A stretch of DNA of 17,657 nucleotides from an uncultured Clostridia bacterium (GTDB lineage Bacteria > Bacillota > Clostridia > Oscillospirales > Acutalibacteraceae): positions 1 through 17,657 of the forward strand of contig CAMVYG010000019.1 of NCBI GenBank assembly GCA_947171615.1, written 5' to 3'. The position numbers were made by a program, and so were the translations under genes. Shown here piece after piece: positions 4,725-13,800 of the stretch (within the stretch, counting starts at the first letter, position 1; every line of letters starts with the position of its first letter). The notes beneath the pieces are model-generated. The model was not told the DNA's origin. It worked only from the letters and a program-made list of their open reading frames with translations, and searched no databases.

Positions 4725-6569
4725 TCAGAGCCTGGAAATGTATTCATAGGGGATCCAGCCCTCCTTGATCTTGACCCAGCGCCCGCTGCCGATGATGTCC
4801 TTGCCCCGCTCCTCCAGAACGGTGACAACATCATTTTTCTTCAGCTTCTTGATGACGCGGTAGCCTGTGCCGGGGCCGGAATACACGGTCAGGCTGGAGG
4901 CGGTGATCCGGGCGGGATAAGCGCCCTTGTAGTCTGTTTTGTTCTGGCTGATCCGATTCAGGAATTTCTGCCAGGCGGAAAAATCATTGACAAAAGGAGC
5001 GGGACACACTTTATGGGAAACATCGTTATGCCGCACCACGTTTTCCAGAGGGATCCCGTACCGCATCATCAGTTCCCGCACCAGCTTCGCGGTGTTTTCC
5101 ATGGTCTGCTCCGAGAAGTACCAGTCAGAGTCATAGGCGGAGGAAGCGTTTGAGGGGTCTCCCTTCAGGCAGCACATTTCAATGCCGATGGAATTTGCGT
5201 TTCGGCAGAAATCGTGGTAATAAATATCGTTGCCGCAGTGCCAGGAAATATCCCGGTCCATCACACACCGCCAGGCTCCGCCGCCATCTACAAAATAGTG
5301 AGCGGAGGCTGCCCGGTATACGTCCCGGAAAGCCTGGCATTCTCCACGGGCGGTATCCCCGGGAGTGGCCGTATAGTGAACGGTGATATACTGGATATCC
5401 TCAAAGCTGCGGTGGGCGGCACGGTAATTGACCCTGGTCAAAAGCTCGTCAATTTTTAAAGAGCGGCTTTCCTGGTTTTTTTCCGGCAGAAGATAGTGTT
5501 TGCCGTCTATCACCTTCCAGCCGGTCAGCAGCTTACCTGAATTGGGATCGAAATAGTAGGTGTATTCCCCGATATGTTGAAAGCCGATTAGCGGTTCCTG
5601 TGCCTCTCCGGCAAGGTAATAGGTGCTGCCGTCTTCCGTGACCCAGCCGGAGCCATCGTAGCGGTCCGGGAAAACCCAGGCCTCTTTTCCGCTTTGCAGG
5701 GTGTATTCATGGGAAGTAGCGGCTTCACAGATTTGGGGATAGGCCCAGTAAGAGCGGGATACATCGGAAAACTCCACGGCAAAATAGAGGGAAACCATTC
5801 TGGGATCGGGAACCCTATTTAGCATGGCGTTTAAAATGGTGACTGCCTCTGCCCGGGTAATGGAGGCGTCAGGCCGGAAGGTACCGTCCTTATAACCCCT
5901 GATCCAGCCGTGCGCCACGGCCGAGGTAATAGCGGGCGTAGCCCAGCTGTTTTTTTCCACATCGGAAAAACCGGATTCTCCTGTAAGCGGGGCGCTGAAT
6001 CTGGCGGCAATGGAAACAAATTCCGCCCGGGTGATATTCCGGTTGGGGAGGAATTCTCCGCTGGGGTATCCGCTGATGGCGCCTAAAGAGGCCAAAGTCC
6101 GAACCTGGGTGCTGTACCAGGCGTTTTCCGGTACGTCGGAGAAGTTTGCGATCGGTTCCGGCTTTTCCTTCAGCAGGCTGTAAAAAAGCTGAGCGGTTTC
6201 AGCTCTGGTGATTCGTCCCTCCGGCTTGAAGGTACCGTTTTTGTAACCGGAAACATAGGAATTGTGCGCTTCGGTTTCCAGTAAGTCGCTTACCTTTTCG
6301 CAAAGGAATAAAAAGGGCTTGTCATTTTCCCCGGGCTTTTCTTCCGGCTCCTTTTCCGTTTCTTCCCCTGTTTCTTCTTCAGATGGTTCTTCCTGTTCGG
6401 GATTTTCCTCCTGTTCGGGAGCGGAGGGTGTTTCTTCGGGAAGCTCCTCTGTGAAAGCAGGAGGCTCCTGAACAGAGGGCTCGTCCTCCGATGCGGCCAA
6501 TGCGGCCGGAGAAAGGGAGAGCAGGCAGGCGGCGGTAAGCAGGTAGAGCGCAAATCGTTTCCAAAGCAT
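4725..6569 (-). CDS. SLH-anchored N-acetylmuramoyl-L-alanine amidase (Amidase_2) with SH3b domain
   Basis: Secreted peptidoglycan hydrolase of 614 aa that should cut the bond between MurNAc and the stem peptide. A signal peptide (1-26, ending PAALAA) is followed by a Glu/Pro-rich spacer (27-84), three SLH repeats (about 92-250) with part of a fourth (266-290), choline-binding-like wall repeats (about 308-362, with GWKVIDGKHYL), the Amidase_2 domain (about 385-540) and a C-terminal SH3b domain (about 555-614). Likely zinc ligands are His398 (ITVHYT), His514 (VRHND) and Cys522 (KVCPAP). The start at 6569 has AGGAGG seven bases upstream and begins the signal peptide; the frame could extend 33 codons further, but without a good site. 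It is divergent from the BspA-like gene, with its own promoter at 6704-6732. Likely role: wall turnover or separation at the surface. Confidence 0.92.
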   Translation of the reverse strand: MLWKRFALYLLTAACLLSLSPAALAASEDEPSVQEPPAFTEELPEETPSAPEQEENPEQEEPSEEETGEETEKEPEEKPGENDKPFLFLCEKVSDLLETEAHNSYVSGYKNGTFKPEGRITRAETAQLFYSLLKEKPEPIANFSDVPENAWYSTQVRTLASLGAISGYPSGEFLPNRNITRAEFVSIAARFSAPLTGESGFSDVEKNSWATPAITSAVAHGWIRGYKDGTFRPDASITRAEAVTILNAMLNRVPDPRMVSLYFAVEFSDVSRSYWAYPQICEAATSHEYTLQSGKEAWVFPDRYDGSGWVTEDGSTYYLAGEAQEPLIGFQHIGEYTYYFDPNSGKLLTGWKVIDGKHYLLPEKNQESRSLKIDELLTRVNYRAAHRSFEDIQYITVHYTATPGDTARGECQAFRDVYRAASAHYFVDGGGAWRCVMDRDISWHCGNDIYYHDFCRNANSIGIEMCCLKGDPSNASSAYDSDWYFSEQTMENTAKLVRELMMRYGIPLENVVRHNDVSHKVCPAPFVNDFSAWQKFLNRISQNKTDYKGAYPARITASSLTVYSGPGTGYRVIKKLKKNDVVTVLEERGKDIIGSGRWVKIKEGWIPYEYISRL

Positions 6570-6703
6570 GACTATTCCTCCTGAGACACGTTTTTTCTGA
6601 ACAATACCGTGCAAATTCCGCTGAGGGTATTGCCCTGAGCGTTGGATCGTTTCCTGATAGTTCGGCATCTTTAAAAGAATGACTTTACCCTAAAATATAA
6701 CAG

Positions 6704-6732
6704 AGTATCGGCAAAAATGCAAATCTTGTCAA
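6704..6732 (-). promoter_or_regulatory. Promoter for the SLH amidase gene
   Basis: On the minus strand, TTGACA (6727-6732), a 17-bp spacer and GATACT (6704-6709). Transcription would start near 6698, leaving a leader of about 130 nt. The leader includes a small CAATACC/GGTATTG hairpin (6602-6632). The 6570-6887 gap holds this promoter, the divergent one at 6789-6817, and nothing else that I recognise. Confidence 0.6.
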
Positions 6733-6788
6733 ATATTGCCGTTTCCGGGAGGCGTCTTAAAAATTTTGCGGAAATATAGAGAAATGGA

Positions 6789-6817
6789 TTGTGCCAAGCA
6801 GGTTTTTATGCTATACT
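6789..6817 (+). promoter_or_regulatory. Promoter for the BspA-like SLH protein gene
   Basis: TTGTGC (6789-6794), a 17-bp spacer and TATACT (6812-6817), with an extended -10 TGC just before the hexamer. The -10 boxes of this promoter and the divergent amidase promoter are about 100 bp apart, so a shared regulator could act on both. Confidence 0.6.
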
Positions 6818-6887
6818 AAAATCTATCTATGGCTGATACTGAAACTTTGCATGGTGTTTTGAAATTACTTTTGGAGGGAATCATCTT

Positions 6888-8648
6888 ATGAAAAAGACAA
6901 CTCACAGACGCTGCGCCAGGCTTGCCGGTATGGTTCTGTCAGCTGCGCTGCTGGTTTCCGCTTTGCCTATAGGGGGGCTGTCGGCTTCCGCCGCCGGGAT
7001 GAAGGGCGCCTTTTTTACCAGCGGGAATCCGCCCTTTGCCTATGTGATCACCGGGCTGCGGCCGGAAGACGGCGACAATACGGTCAAGCTGTATCAAAAT
7101 GGCGATATGCAGTCCTATGAAGGGTATACCGATGTGTACACCATTCCGGAACGGGCCTTTGACGCGGACGATATGCGCTTTTATACCGTGACAGAAATTG
7201 GCGGCGCGGTAGGCGATCTGGTGCCCGGCGCTCTGGAGGGAGTTGACCTGGAGGGGGTTGCTCTGCCGAAAACTATTAAAACCATTGGCGCGCGGGCTTT
7301 TTCAGATTGTACCCGCCTGAAGGAAATGACCTTCCCCACTACGGTAACCAGCCTTGCTTCCAACGCCTTCAATGGAGTTGCTTTACAGAGATTGACCCTG
7401 AACGCGGCGGTGAGCACTACATTAGTCAGTGATATTTCCTATGTTTCCGGCGGGGTAAACGCACCCATCACCCTTCCGGCACAGATCACGGATCTCACCG
7501 TTTCCGCGCCTTTGACCATTGCGGGGCAGATTTCCATTCCCGGCGTCACAGTGATGTCCAATACCGGCATTACCATTCAATCCGGCGCGGCCCTTACACT
7601 GCGTGGGCCCCTTTCCGGCACCGGTGTGATCGAGGTCAGAAACGACGCCTCCCTGACGCTGGAGGCTTCTCCCCTGGGCTATAACGGCTCGATCCGTCTG
7701 ACCGGCGCGCTTTCCCAGCTGGTCAATCACAGCTCGTCTCCTGTAACGGTTTTGAATGCTCAGGGAAGGGCGGTCACCGTACAGCCCGGGCAGATCTTCT
7801 CCGGTGCGGAGCAGGATGGCTCCGGCGATCTTCCTCCGAGTTTCGATGAGATCCTTCGTCCGCAGATCACTGCAAATTACGGCGGTACTGTTACCGTTGA
7901 GGATAAGGGCAGAGTGGTTTTGATCACGGCCTTCAGCGGCTATCATGTAGAAGAGGTTGTGATCAACGGCCTGTCCATGGGCGGCATCACCCGGTATGAA
8001 TTTGAAGCTGCCAGTGAGCAGAATACAGTGGAGGTCACCTTTGCCAAGGGCAGCAATCCGGTTGGCCCGGACCTGCCCAGCGTAGACCCTGCCGCTTTCC
8101 TGGATATCCCCGCCGGGGCAGCTTACGGGGAGGCTGTGGCTTTCCTGGCCAATAACGGCATTTTGCAGGGAGTAAGCAAAACAAGGTTTGCCCCGGAACA
8201 GAAAACGGACCGGGCTATGTTTGTCTCGGTGCTGAAGCGGCTGGAGATTTATGGGGCCGATTTCCATTTGGAATGTGAAAAACCCCTGTATCCCTCTGAT
8301 GCGGCGGAAGGCGTCTGGTACGCCGATTCGGCGGCCTGGGCCGCGGGAACGAAGATCGTTCCCCTGCAGGGAGGTCTGTTCTATCCCGGACAGTTGGTTA
8401 CCAGGGAAGACGCGGCTTTGTACCTGTACCGCTATACCCATGCCAGAGGATATGATACGGTTGTCGACGCCGGAAGGCACCATGCCTATCAGGATTCCAA
8501 TATGCTGGTGGCAGATTCCCGCCAGGCCATGCTTTGGGCGGCCACCAACGGCTATCTGAAAACGAAGGGCGGATTCCTGGACCCCGCGGGATTGATGACC
8601 AGAGCGGATATGGCGCAGATGTTTGCCCTTTATCTGCGGATCAACTGA
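6888..8648 (+). CDS. Secreted BspA-like leucine-rich-repeat protein with SLH repeats
   Basis: A 586-aa cell-surface protein, probably for binding or adhesion; no enzyme domain is seen. A basic, hydrophobic signal peptide covers residues 1-36 (ending SASAA). Residues about 83-172 hold two to three BspA-type LRR_5 repeats (YTIPERAF, LPKTIKTIGARAF, FPTTVTSLASNAF). Residues about 190-300 are rich in short beta strands. Residues 325-386 form a bacterial repeat domain of the ITANYGGTVTVEDKG...GYHVEEVVINGLS type. Three SLH repeats follow (about 404-450, 468-515, 532-583). The start has GGAGGG nine bases upstream. The LRR block is very short for this family, and the ligand is unknown. A strong terminator follows at 8664. 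Confidence 0.85.
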   Translation: MKKTTHRRCARLAGMVLSAALLVSALPIGGLSASAAGMKGAFFTSGNPPFAYVITGLRPEDGDNTVKLYQNGDMQSYEGYTDVYTIPERAFDADDMRFYTVTEIGGAVGDLVPGALEGVDLEGVALPKTIKTIGARAFSDCTRLKEMTFPTTVTSLASNAFNGVALQRLTLNAAVSTTLVSDISYVSGGVNAPITLPAQITDLTVSAPLTIAGQISIPGVTVMSNTGITIQSGAALTLRGPLSGTGVIEVRNDASLTLEASPLGYNGSIRLTGALSQLVNHSSSPVTVLNAQGRAVTVQPGQIFSGAEQDGSGDLPPSFDEILRPQITANYGGTVTVEDKGRVVLITAFSGYHVEEVVINGLSMGGITRYEFEAASEQNTVEVTFAKGSNPVGPDLPSVDPAAFLDIPAGAAYGEAVAFLANNGILQGVSKTRFAPEQKTDRAMFVSVLKRLEIYGADFHLECEKPLYPSDAAEGVWYADSAAWAAGTKIVPLQGGLFYPGQLVTREDAALYLYRYTHARGYDTVVDAGRHHAYQDSNMLVADSRQAMLWAATNGYLKTKGGFLDPAGLMTRADMAQMFALYLRIN

Positions 8649-8663
8649 GTACTTTTCGTTGTG

Positions 8664-8706
8664 AAAAAAGGCTCCGGGGCGCTTTGCTTCTCCGGAGTCC
8701 TTTTTT
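8664..8706 (+). terminator. Rho-independent terminator after the BspA-like gene
   Basis: A6 followed by GG and CTCCGG, then a loop rich in GC and T, then CCGGAG, TCC and T6. It starts 15 bases after the stop codon. The A6/T6 symmetry means it could also work on the minus strand, but no minus-strand gene ends here. Confidence 0.8.
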
Positions 8707-8710
8707 CACT

Positions 8711-8760
8711 GTTAGAAGCTGTACCGATAGGAAAGCATTCCTATCGGTACAGCTTCTAAC
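8711..8760. promoter_or_regulatory. Perfect 50-bp palindrome upstream of the MATE gene
   Basis: A 23-bp arm beginning GTTAGAAGCTGTACCG is followed by an AGCA loop and its exact reverse complement, with no mismatch. No T-run follows, so it is not a standard terminator. It starts four bases after the T6 run of the preceding terminator and ends 55 bp before the MATE start codon. It could be a dyad operator, an mRNA-stabilising or attenuating hairpin, or a small palindromic repeat. No second copy was seen in the window. Confidence 0.6.
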
Positions 8761-8815
8761 ATCCGTCAATGCGGCGGTAGAGCGCATAGAGATCATCTTT
8801 TGAGAGGAAGGTTGA

Positions 8816-10288
8816 ATGCAAATGGCAGGTAAGATTTCCGCGCTGTTTGGCGCACAGGACATGACCCAGGGCAGCCCTATGGGGAACCTGGTGAAATTTT
8901 CCGTACCGCTGCTGATCGGCAACCTGGCGCAGCAGCTGTACAGCACGGTAGACTCGATCGTGGTGGGAAACTATGTGGGTGACAAAGCCCTGGCGGCTGT
9001 CGGTGCCAGCATGCCGATCATTAACCTGCTGCTGGTGCTGTTTATGGGAATTTCCGTGGGAGCCAGTATTATGGTTTCCCAGTATTTCGGGGCGAAAGAA
9101 AAGGAGAAGCTTTCCGCAACAATGGGCACTACCATCACCGCTACCTTTGTGACGTCTCTGGTGATTATGGTAGTGGGTCCACTGATTACGCACCCTGTTA
9201 TGAAGTGGCTGGAAACCCCTGCCGATATTTACGATGCTTCCTGTATTTACATGATCATTATTTTCCTTGGCTTTATGGGAAGCGGCTTTTACAATATTAT
9301 TTCCGGCGTTCTCCGGGGCCTGGGAGATTCTATTATGCCGCTGATTTTTCTATTGGTGGCTTGCGGTTTAAACATTGTTCTGGATTTCCTGTTTGTCGCG
9401 GGGTTCCAAATGGGTGTGGACGGCGCAGCCTGGGCAACAATTATTTCCCAGGCAATTTCCGGCGTGCTGTGCATCATCAGGCTCCTTCGCATGAAGGATA
9501 TTCTTGTGATCACGCCGAAAACGCTGATCCCGCAAAAGCATTTGTTATATCAGCTGATCCGTCTGGGACTGCCCAGCGGAGTCACACAGGCAATTTTTTC
9601 CTTTGCCATGATCCTCATTCAATCTCTGACCAATTCCTTCGGTAGTGATGTTATTGCGGCAAATACCGTAGTCATGCGTGTAGACGGCTTTGCCATGATG
9701 CCGAATTTTACCTTCGGCACCGCTATGACCACTTATGCCGGACAGAATATCGGCGCCAAACGCCTTGACCGCGTGGAACAGGGAACGAAGAAAGGCTTGA
9801 AGCTGGGCCTTTGCGTTTCTGTAGCGCTGGTAGCGTTGATCCTGATTTTTGGCAGATGGCTGATGGAGATGTTTACCAAAACAGAGAATGTGATCAATCT
9901 GGGGCAGCAAATGATGTTCACCCTGGCGATAGGGTATATTGCCATGGCAGTTACCCAAATCCTTTCCGGCACCATGCGGGGAGCGGGAGATACCATGACC
10001 CCCATGTGGATCTCCCTGATCACTACTGTTGTAATCCGTGTTCCGGTGGCGTATGGACTGGAGCTTCTCACCCGTCCTGCCGGAGGAGTTAAGGGGTCTG
10101 GCGCACCTACGCCGCTGTATCTCTCTCTTCTGATTTCCTGGGTCATCGGTGCATTACTGACCTCTTTTGCCTATGCCAGAGGCGGCTGGAAAAAGAAGAT
10201 CATGAAAAGTGTTTCTGCCGGCATGGCCAAAGAAGAGACGGACATCCAGCTGGAGCCGGATGTTGAGGCAGACCCCACCGCCGACTAA
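8816..10288 (+). CDS. MATE-family multidrug efflux transporter (MepA-like)
   Basis: A 490-aa inner-membrane antiporter that would export cationic drugs or dyes using a proton or sodium gradient. About twelve hydrophobic helices are visible. The N-terminal MATE hallmark PLLIGNLAQQLYSTVDSIVV, GNYVG, is at about residues 32-56. The second half repeats the pattern with LIRLGLPSGVTQAIFSFAM. The soluble C-terminus is acidic (LEPDVEADPTAD). AGAGGAAGG lies just upstream; ATG at 8816 is used, and a second ATG two codons later is also possible. The gene is alone between the palindrome at 8711 and a terminator at 10341. Regulation may involve that palindrome, which is inference. The substrate is not readable. 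Confidence 0.92.
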   Translation: MQMAGKISALFGAQDMTQGSPMGNLVKFSVPLLIGNLAQQLYSTVDSIVVGNYVGDKALAAVGASMPIINLLLVLFMGISVGASIMVSQYFGAKEKEKLSATMGTTITATFVTSLVIMVVGPLITHPVMKWLETPADIYDASCIYMIIIFLGFMGSGFYNIISGVLRGLGDSIMPLIFLLVACGLNIVLDFLFVAGFQMGVDGAAWATIISQAISGVLCIIRLLRMKDILVITPKTLIPQKHLLYQLIRLGLPSGVTQAIFSFAMILIQSLTNSFGSDVIAANTVVMRVDGFAMMPNFTFGTAMTTYAGQNIGAKRLDRVEQGTKKGLKLGLCVSVALVALILIFGRWLMEMFTKTENVINLGQQMMFTLAIGYIAMAVTQILSGTMRGAGDTMTPMWISLITTVVIRVPVAYGLELLTRPAGGVKGSGAPTPLYLSLLISWVIGALLTSFAYARGGWKKKIMKSVSAGMAKEETDIQLEPDVEADPTAD

Positions 10289-10340
10289 AGGAAACCGTAT
10301 AAAAAATGAAACAGCGTCTTTAAAGGGCATTTCTTAAAAA

Positions 10341-10381
10341 AAGCGAGGCAAGCAGACCATTTTGGTTTGTCTTGCCTTTTT
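10341..10381 (+). terminator. Rho-independent terminator after the MATE gene
   Basis: Stem AGGCAAGCAGACC against GGTTTGTCTTGCCT with one bulge, loop ATTTT, and a T5 tail, 52 bases after the stop codon. Confidence 0.85.
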
Positions 10382-10403
10382 CATACCGAAGAGAGATCGG
10401 CAG

Positions 10404-10476
10404 AGCGGCAATGAATTGCCGCTAAACGGTACTGGGCATGCCCCCCATTCTTGTGGGCCCTACAGAATGATATGCG
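10404..10476. repeat. Cluster of short palindromes in the MATE-subtilase gap
   Basis: AGCGGCAAT-GA-ATTGCCGCT (10404-10423) forms a 9-bp stem. The perfect palindrome GGGCATGCCC (10434-10443) follows, then GTGGGCCCTACAGAATGATATG. No open frame with a ribosome binding site is present. The 546-bp gap 10289-10834 holds this cluster, the repeat at 10495-10654 and two terminators, but no gene. Confidence 0.45.
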
Positions 10477-10494
10477 ATAAATCATGATCTATCG

Positions 10495-10654
10495 ATCACT
10501 ACTCACTGTCATTCTGAGGAACGAAGTGACGAAGAATCTCGGATATATCCCGACTGGCGGATACAACGCCCTTTTTTATTCGCCGGTTCCTTCTAGTCGA
10601 GATTCTTCCAGGAAAACAAAGCTAGCTTTGTTTTCTGTTCAGCAATGATAATAG
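10495..10654. repeat. Palindromic dispersed repeat, copy B
   Basis: Matches the reverse complement of copy A (3400-3551). The shared left end reads ATCACTACTCACTGTCATTC, followed by GAAGAATCTCGG, then CTTCTAGTCGAGAT in the second half. The right terminal repeat is decayed (TTCAGCAATGATA). The right arm carries a different tip hairpin, a perfect 22-bp palindrome at 10613-10634 (AAAACAAAGC, TA, GCTTTGTTTT). No coding capacity. Confidence 0.7.
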
Positions 10655-10737
10655 GTACGGCGAAATGGTATACTTTCTCTGTACCATCTGCCCGCACGCG
10701 CTATCATTTCAAACTGCTGAAAGGCTGTAAAAAGCAG

Positions 10738-10780
10738 AGAAGCGCCCGACACTTTGCAGTGTCGGGCGCTTCTGTTTTTT
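10738..10780. terminator. Terminator between the MATE gene and the subtilase gene
   Basis: A perfect 15-bp stem, AGAAGCGCCCGACAC against its reverse complement, closes on the loop TTTGCA. On the plus strand GTTTTTT follows. On the minus strand the stem is followed by CTGCTTTTT, so it can end the leftward subtilase transcript, whose stop codon is about 60 bp away. Confidence 0.85.
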
Positions 10781-10834
10781 ATTCCGCTATACCTTCCACA
10801 CGATCCGCTTAGCGGATGGTTTTACAGGAAAGTT

Positions 10835-13800
10835 TTATCCCGGAAATTTCCGGCTGTATTCCATGAGGACCTGCGCGATCGCTGCGCGGGTGGAAACGGT
10901 CTTGGGGCTGAGCATGGTGTTGGACACGCCATGGATCAGTCCGCTTTCCACCGCCCAGGTCATGGACTCTACCGCATACTTGCTGACCGAGCCCCCGTCG
11001 GTAAAGGCGGAAAGGTCTCCCCTGGCCTCTACGTTCACGCCGCTGAGCTTCGCGAATCTGGCGAAGAAGGATACCATTTCCTCCCGAGTAGCCGTTTTGT
11101 TGGGCGCAAAGGTGGTTGCGGTGGTACCGGCAGCCAGCTTATTCTGATAGGCCCACACCAAAGCGTCCTCATAATAGGATCCGGCTTTTACATCCTTAAA
11201 GGGTGTGGATCCGCTTACAGCGGGAGATCCTGCCAGTCTGTACAGCACGGCAACGATCTGCGCTCTGGTAACACCCTTATCAGGCGCAAAGCGGGTCGTG
11301 GTTTCACCGTACATCAAACCGTTTTCTACCACGTAATCGATGGCCTCATGATACCATCTGGAAGTATCCACATCGGTAAACTTCTCAGAGGGGCAGTCAT
11401 GAACCGGATCATCTCCCGAGGGGCCGGGATTGGGAGTGACCGTGGTATTTTCCCCTGCGGGAAGCGTAACGGTCACAGTTGTTTCAACAGGCTCTTCTGT
11501 AGCGGTGGCGCCGTCCTCAAAGACCTTCACCGTCACATCTGTAGTCTGCTCCTCACTTTGTGCGCGATAGGTAAAGGTAAGATCCACCAGTCTTCCGGTA
11601 AAGTCCTCAAAATCGGCATAACCGGCCTTAAAGCTTCCGGCAGTCTTTACATCGCTGTGCAATGCGGTGCCGCTGTAATCGGCAGACGCAAGAGTGAGCA
11701 CTGTCTTATCATAATCCAGTGTAAAGAGACCGTTGCTGCTGGCGGAAACCTCCACCGGCACAGTCACTGTCTTGCTGACCGCATCCACTACCGCTTCTCC
11801 GGCGGCAGCGCCTGTAGCTGCTCTGGGCGCTCCATAGGGAGCCGCCGTATCAGTTTCCGCTGTGGCTGCGGCGTCCTTGGAAGCCACGTTGGCATTCTTA
11901 TTCAAAAGGCCTTCCAGCTCTGCCTTTTCAGGAACCATCAGAGGCTCTGCATCGGCAACTTCAGCATCGGCAAGGCTTTCTGTCAAGCGGCCTGCCGCTT
12001 TCTTGTTTCCGGGAATGGAACCGCTCATCAGACCGGCTACAGGCCATACGGTGGCAGGGAAGGTACCCAGCTCATAGATGCCGCCCTCATCGCTGTCCAC
12101 ATCGATGGCGATCATCTTCACATAGTCTCCGCCGTCCCACTGGCTCCAGAACAAGTAGGGATTGCCGTCGGAAGCCTCGGTGTACTCCAGGGAGTTAAAG
12201 TAAGGTTTTTCCGTGGTGTAACCGGTGTTGTCAATCAGTCCGCCGAAGGTATAGAAGCCTTCCTCCAGACCCGGGATTCCCTGAATATAACCAAATCCTG
12301 TGAGATAGAGGTTTCCTCCATTATCCACTACCAGGAAATAGTCCACATCGGTATCATAATTTGTATTATGCACTGTGGTGTAATAGGTAACTCCCACGCC
12401 GTACAGGTTTTTATTCTGTGAATTTACAGAACCCACACCGTACAGGCCGCCGTCTTCGGGATCACACAGGAGCACATTGCTGGCATACACCCCGGCATAA
12501 AGATCATAAGACGGAGCATAGGCCATATCCATAACGCCCCAGCCGTCTGTTTCCCCGGCAGGCGTTGCTTCCATGGTGGTAGGATTGATCTTATAGAAGG
12601 AAGAGACAAAACTCTCTGTATCCAGAGAAGCTGCGTACATGCCGCCCTTTCCATCCTTCGCGGCAGAAGCCAGCTGCAAACTGGTGGTGACTTCCTTATT
12701 CTTGGTATAGGCAGGCAGCTTTCCGGTGTTGAACTTGGACCACCAGATCTTTCCGTCCTCATCCCAAATCAACGCATTCATATCCGCCTCAATGGACTTT
12801 ACAGTAACCTGGCAGGAAGCAGATACAGAGGGGGTAGCCTTGCTGGCCGCCGTGATAGTAACCGTACCGGCAGAAACGCCCTTGACCAGGCCGTCCGCGT
12901 CTACAGTGGCAACACGGGTATTGCTGCTCTTCCAGGTAACTTCACGGTTTGCAAGATTCCAGGGAGTGACCGTCGCGGTAAGCTGGAGGGTGGAGCCCTT
13001 CATTACCGAAGCTGTATCCTTGGAGAGCAGAACCGCCTCTGCCCCAGAAGCCGGGGCATCCAGATCCAGATCCCCGTCCTCTCCCTTGGTGGAGAAAAGC
13101 GCCTTCAGGCAGAGCATACCCATATCCGCATGGAGCACCTGAGAGGTACCGGCCTCCACATCGATAGCATGGAGCGGCGCTTCAAAGGTATCGTCCATAT
13201 CAAATCTGGCGTAAACCAGCTTGCCGTCCACCCAATCGGTAGCCGCATACTGGAAGCTTCCAGGAGCCATAAGATCGCTGACCGCTACTTCCTGAGGGCT
13301 GTTCATGGTTTCAGGCGTATATTTGTAGAGCGTTCCGGTCTGGCTGTAATCCGCAGGATTTACCACATTGACGATTCCATAGAAATTACCGTCGTCATCA
13401 ATGGCCAGAGTTGAGGTATTCTGCCCCAGCTTGCCCAGATCTTCATAAGCGCCGCTCATGGGATCAACGCAGAACAGATGGGGCGGAGGATTCTCCTCGG
13501 AACCGTCCTGCACATAAATCAGAGCATAAAGCTTGTGCTCTCCCTTATGATAGGCCATATCCTGCGCCCAGCCGGCATGACCGCCCAGGGAAATAGAGGC
13601 AGCCAGCGTGGTGCTGCTCATATCCTCTACAGGCATGGCGTACAGATTAACAGCATCGGCGTAAATGTTGTTTCTATAGTCGTTGGCATCCTCCAGCGCA
13701 AATACATAACCGTTTACAGACTCAGCCGCCACGGCGGTAAAGCTGCTGTTGGCATAGATGCCTACGTCATTGCCTTTTACGCCATACCAGTTCCCGCTCA

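Noticed and set aside
7422..8483. A 353-codon minus-strand open frame inside the BspA-like gene
   Set aside because: Antisense shadow of a gene with a signal peptide and SLH repeats. It has no recognisable motif or start signal.
10754..12421. A 555-codon plus-strand open frame covering the 3' end of the subtilase gene
   Set aside because: It begins inside a terminator stem and runs antisense to clear SLH and cohesin-like coding sequence. It has low-complexity composition and no ribosome binding site.
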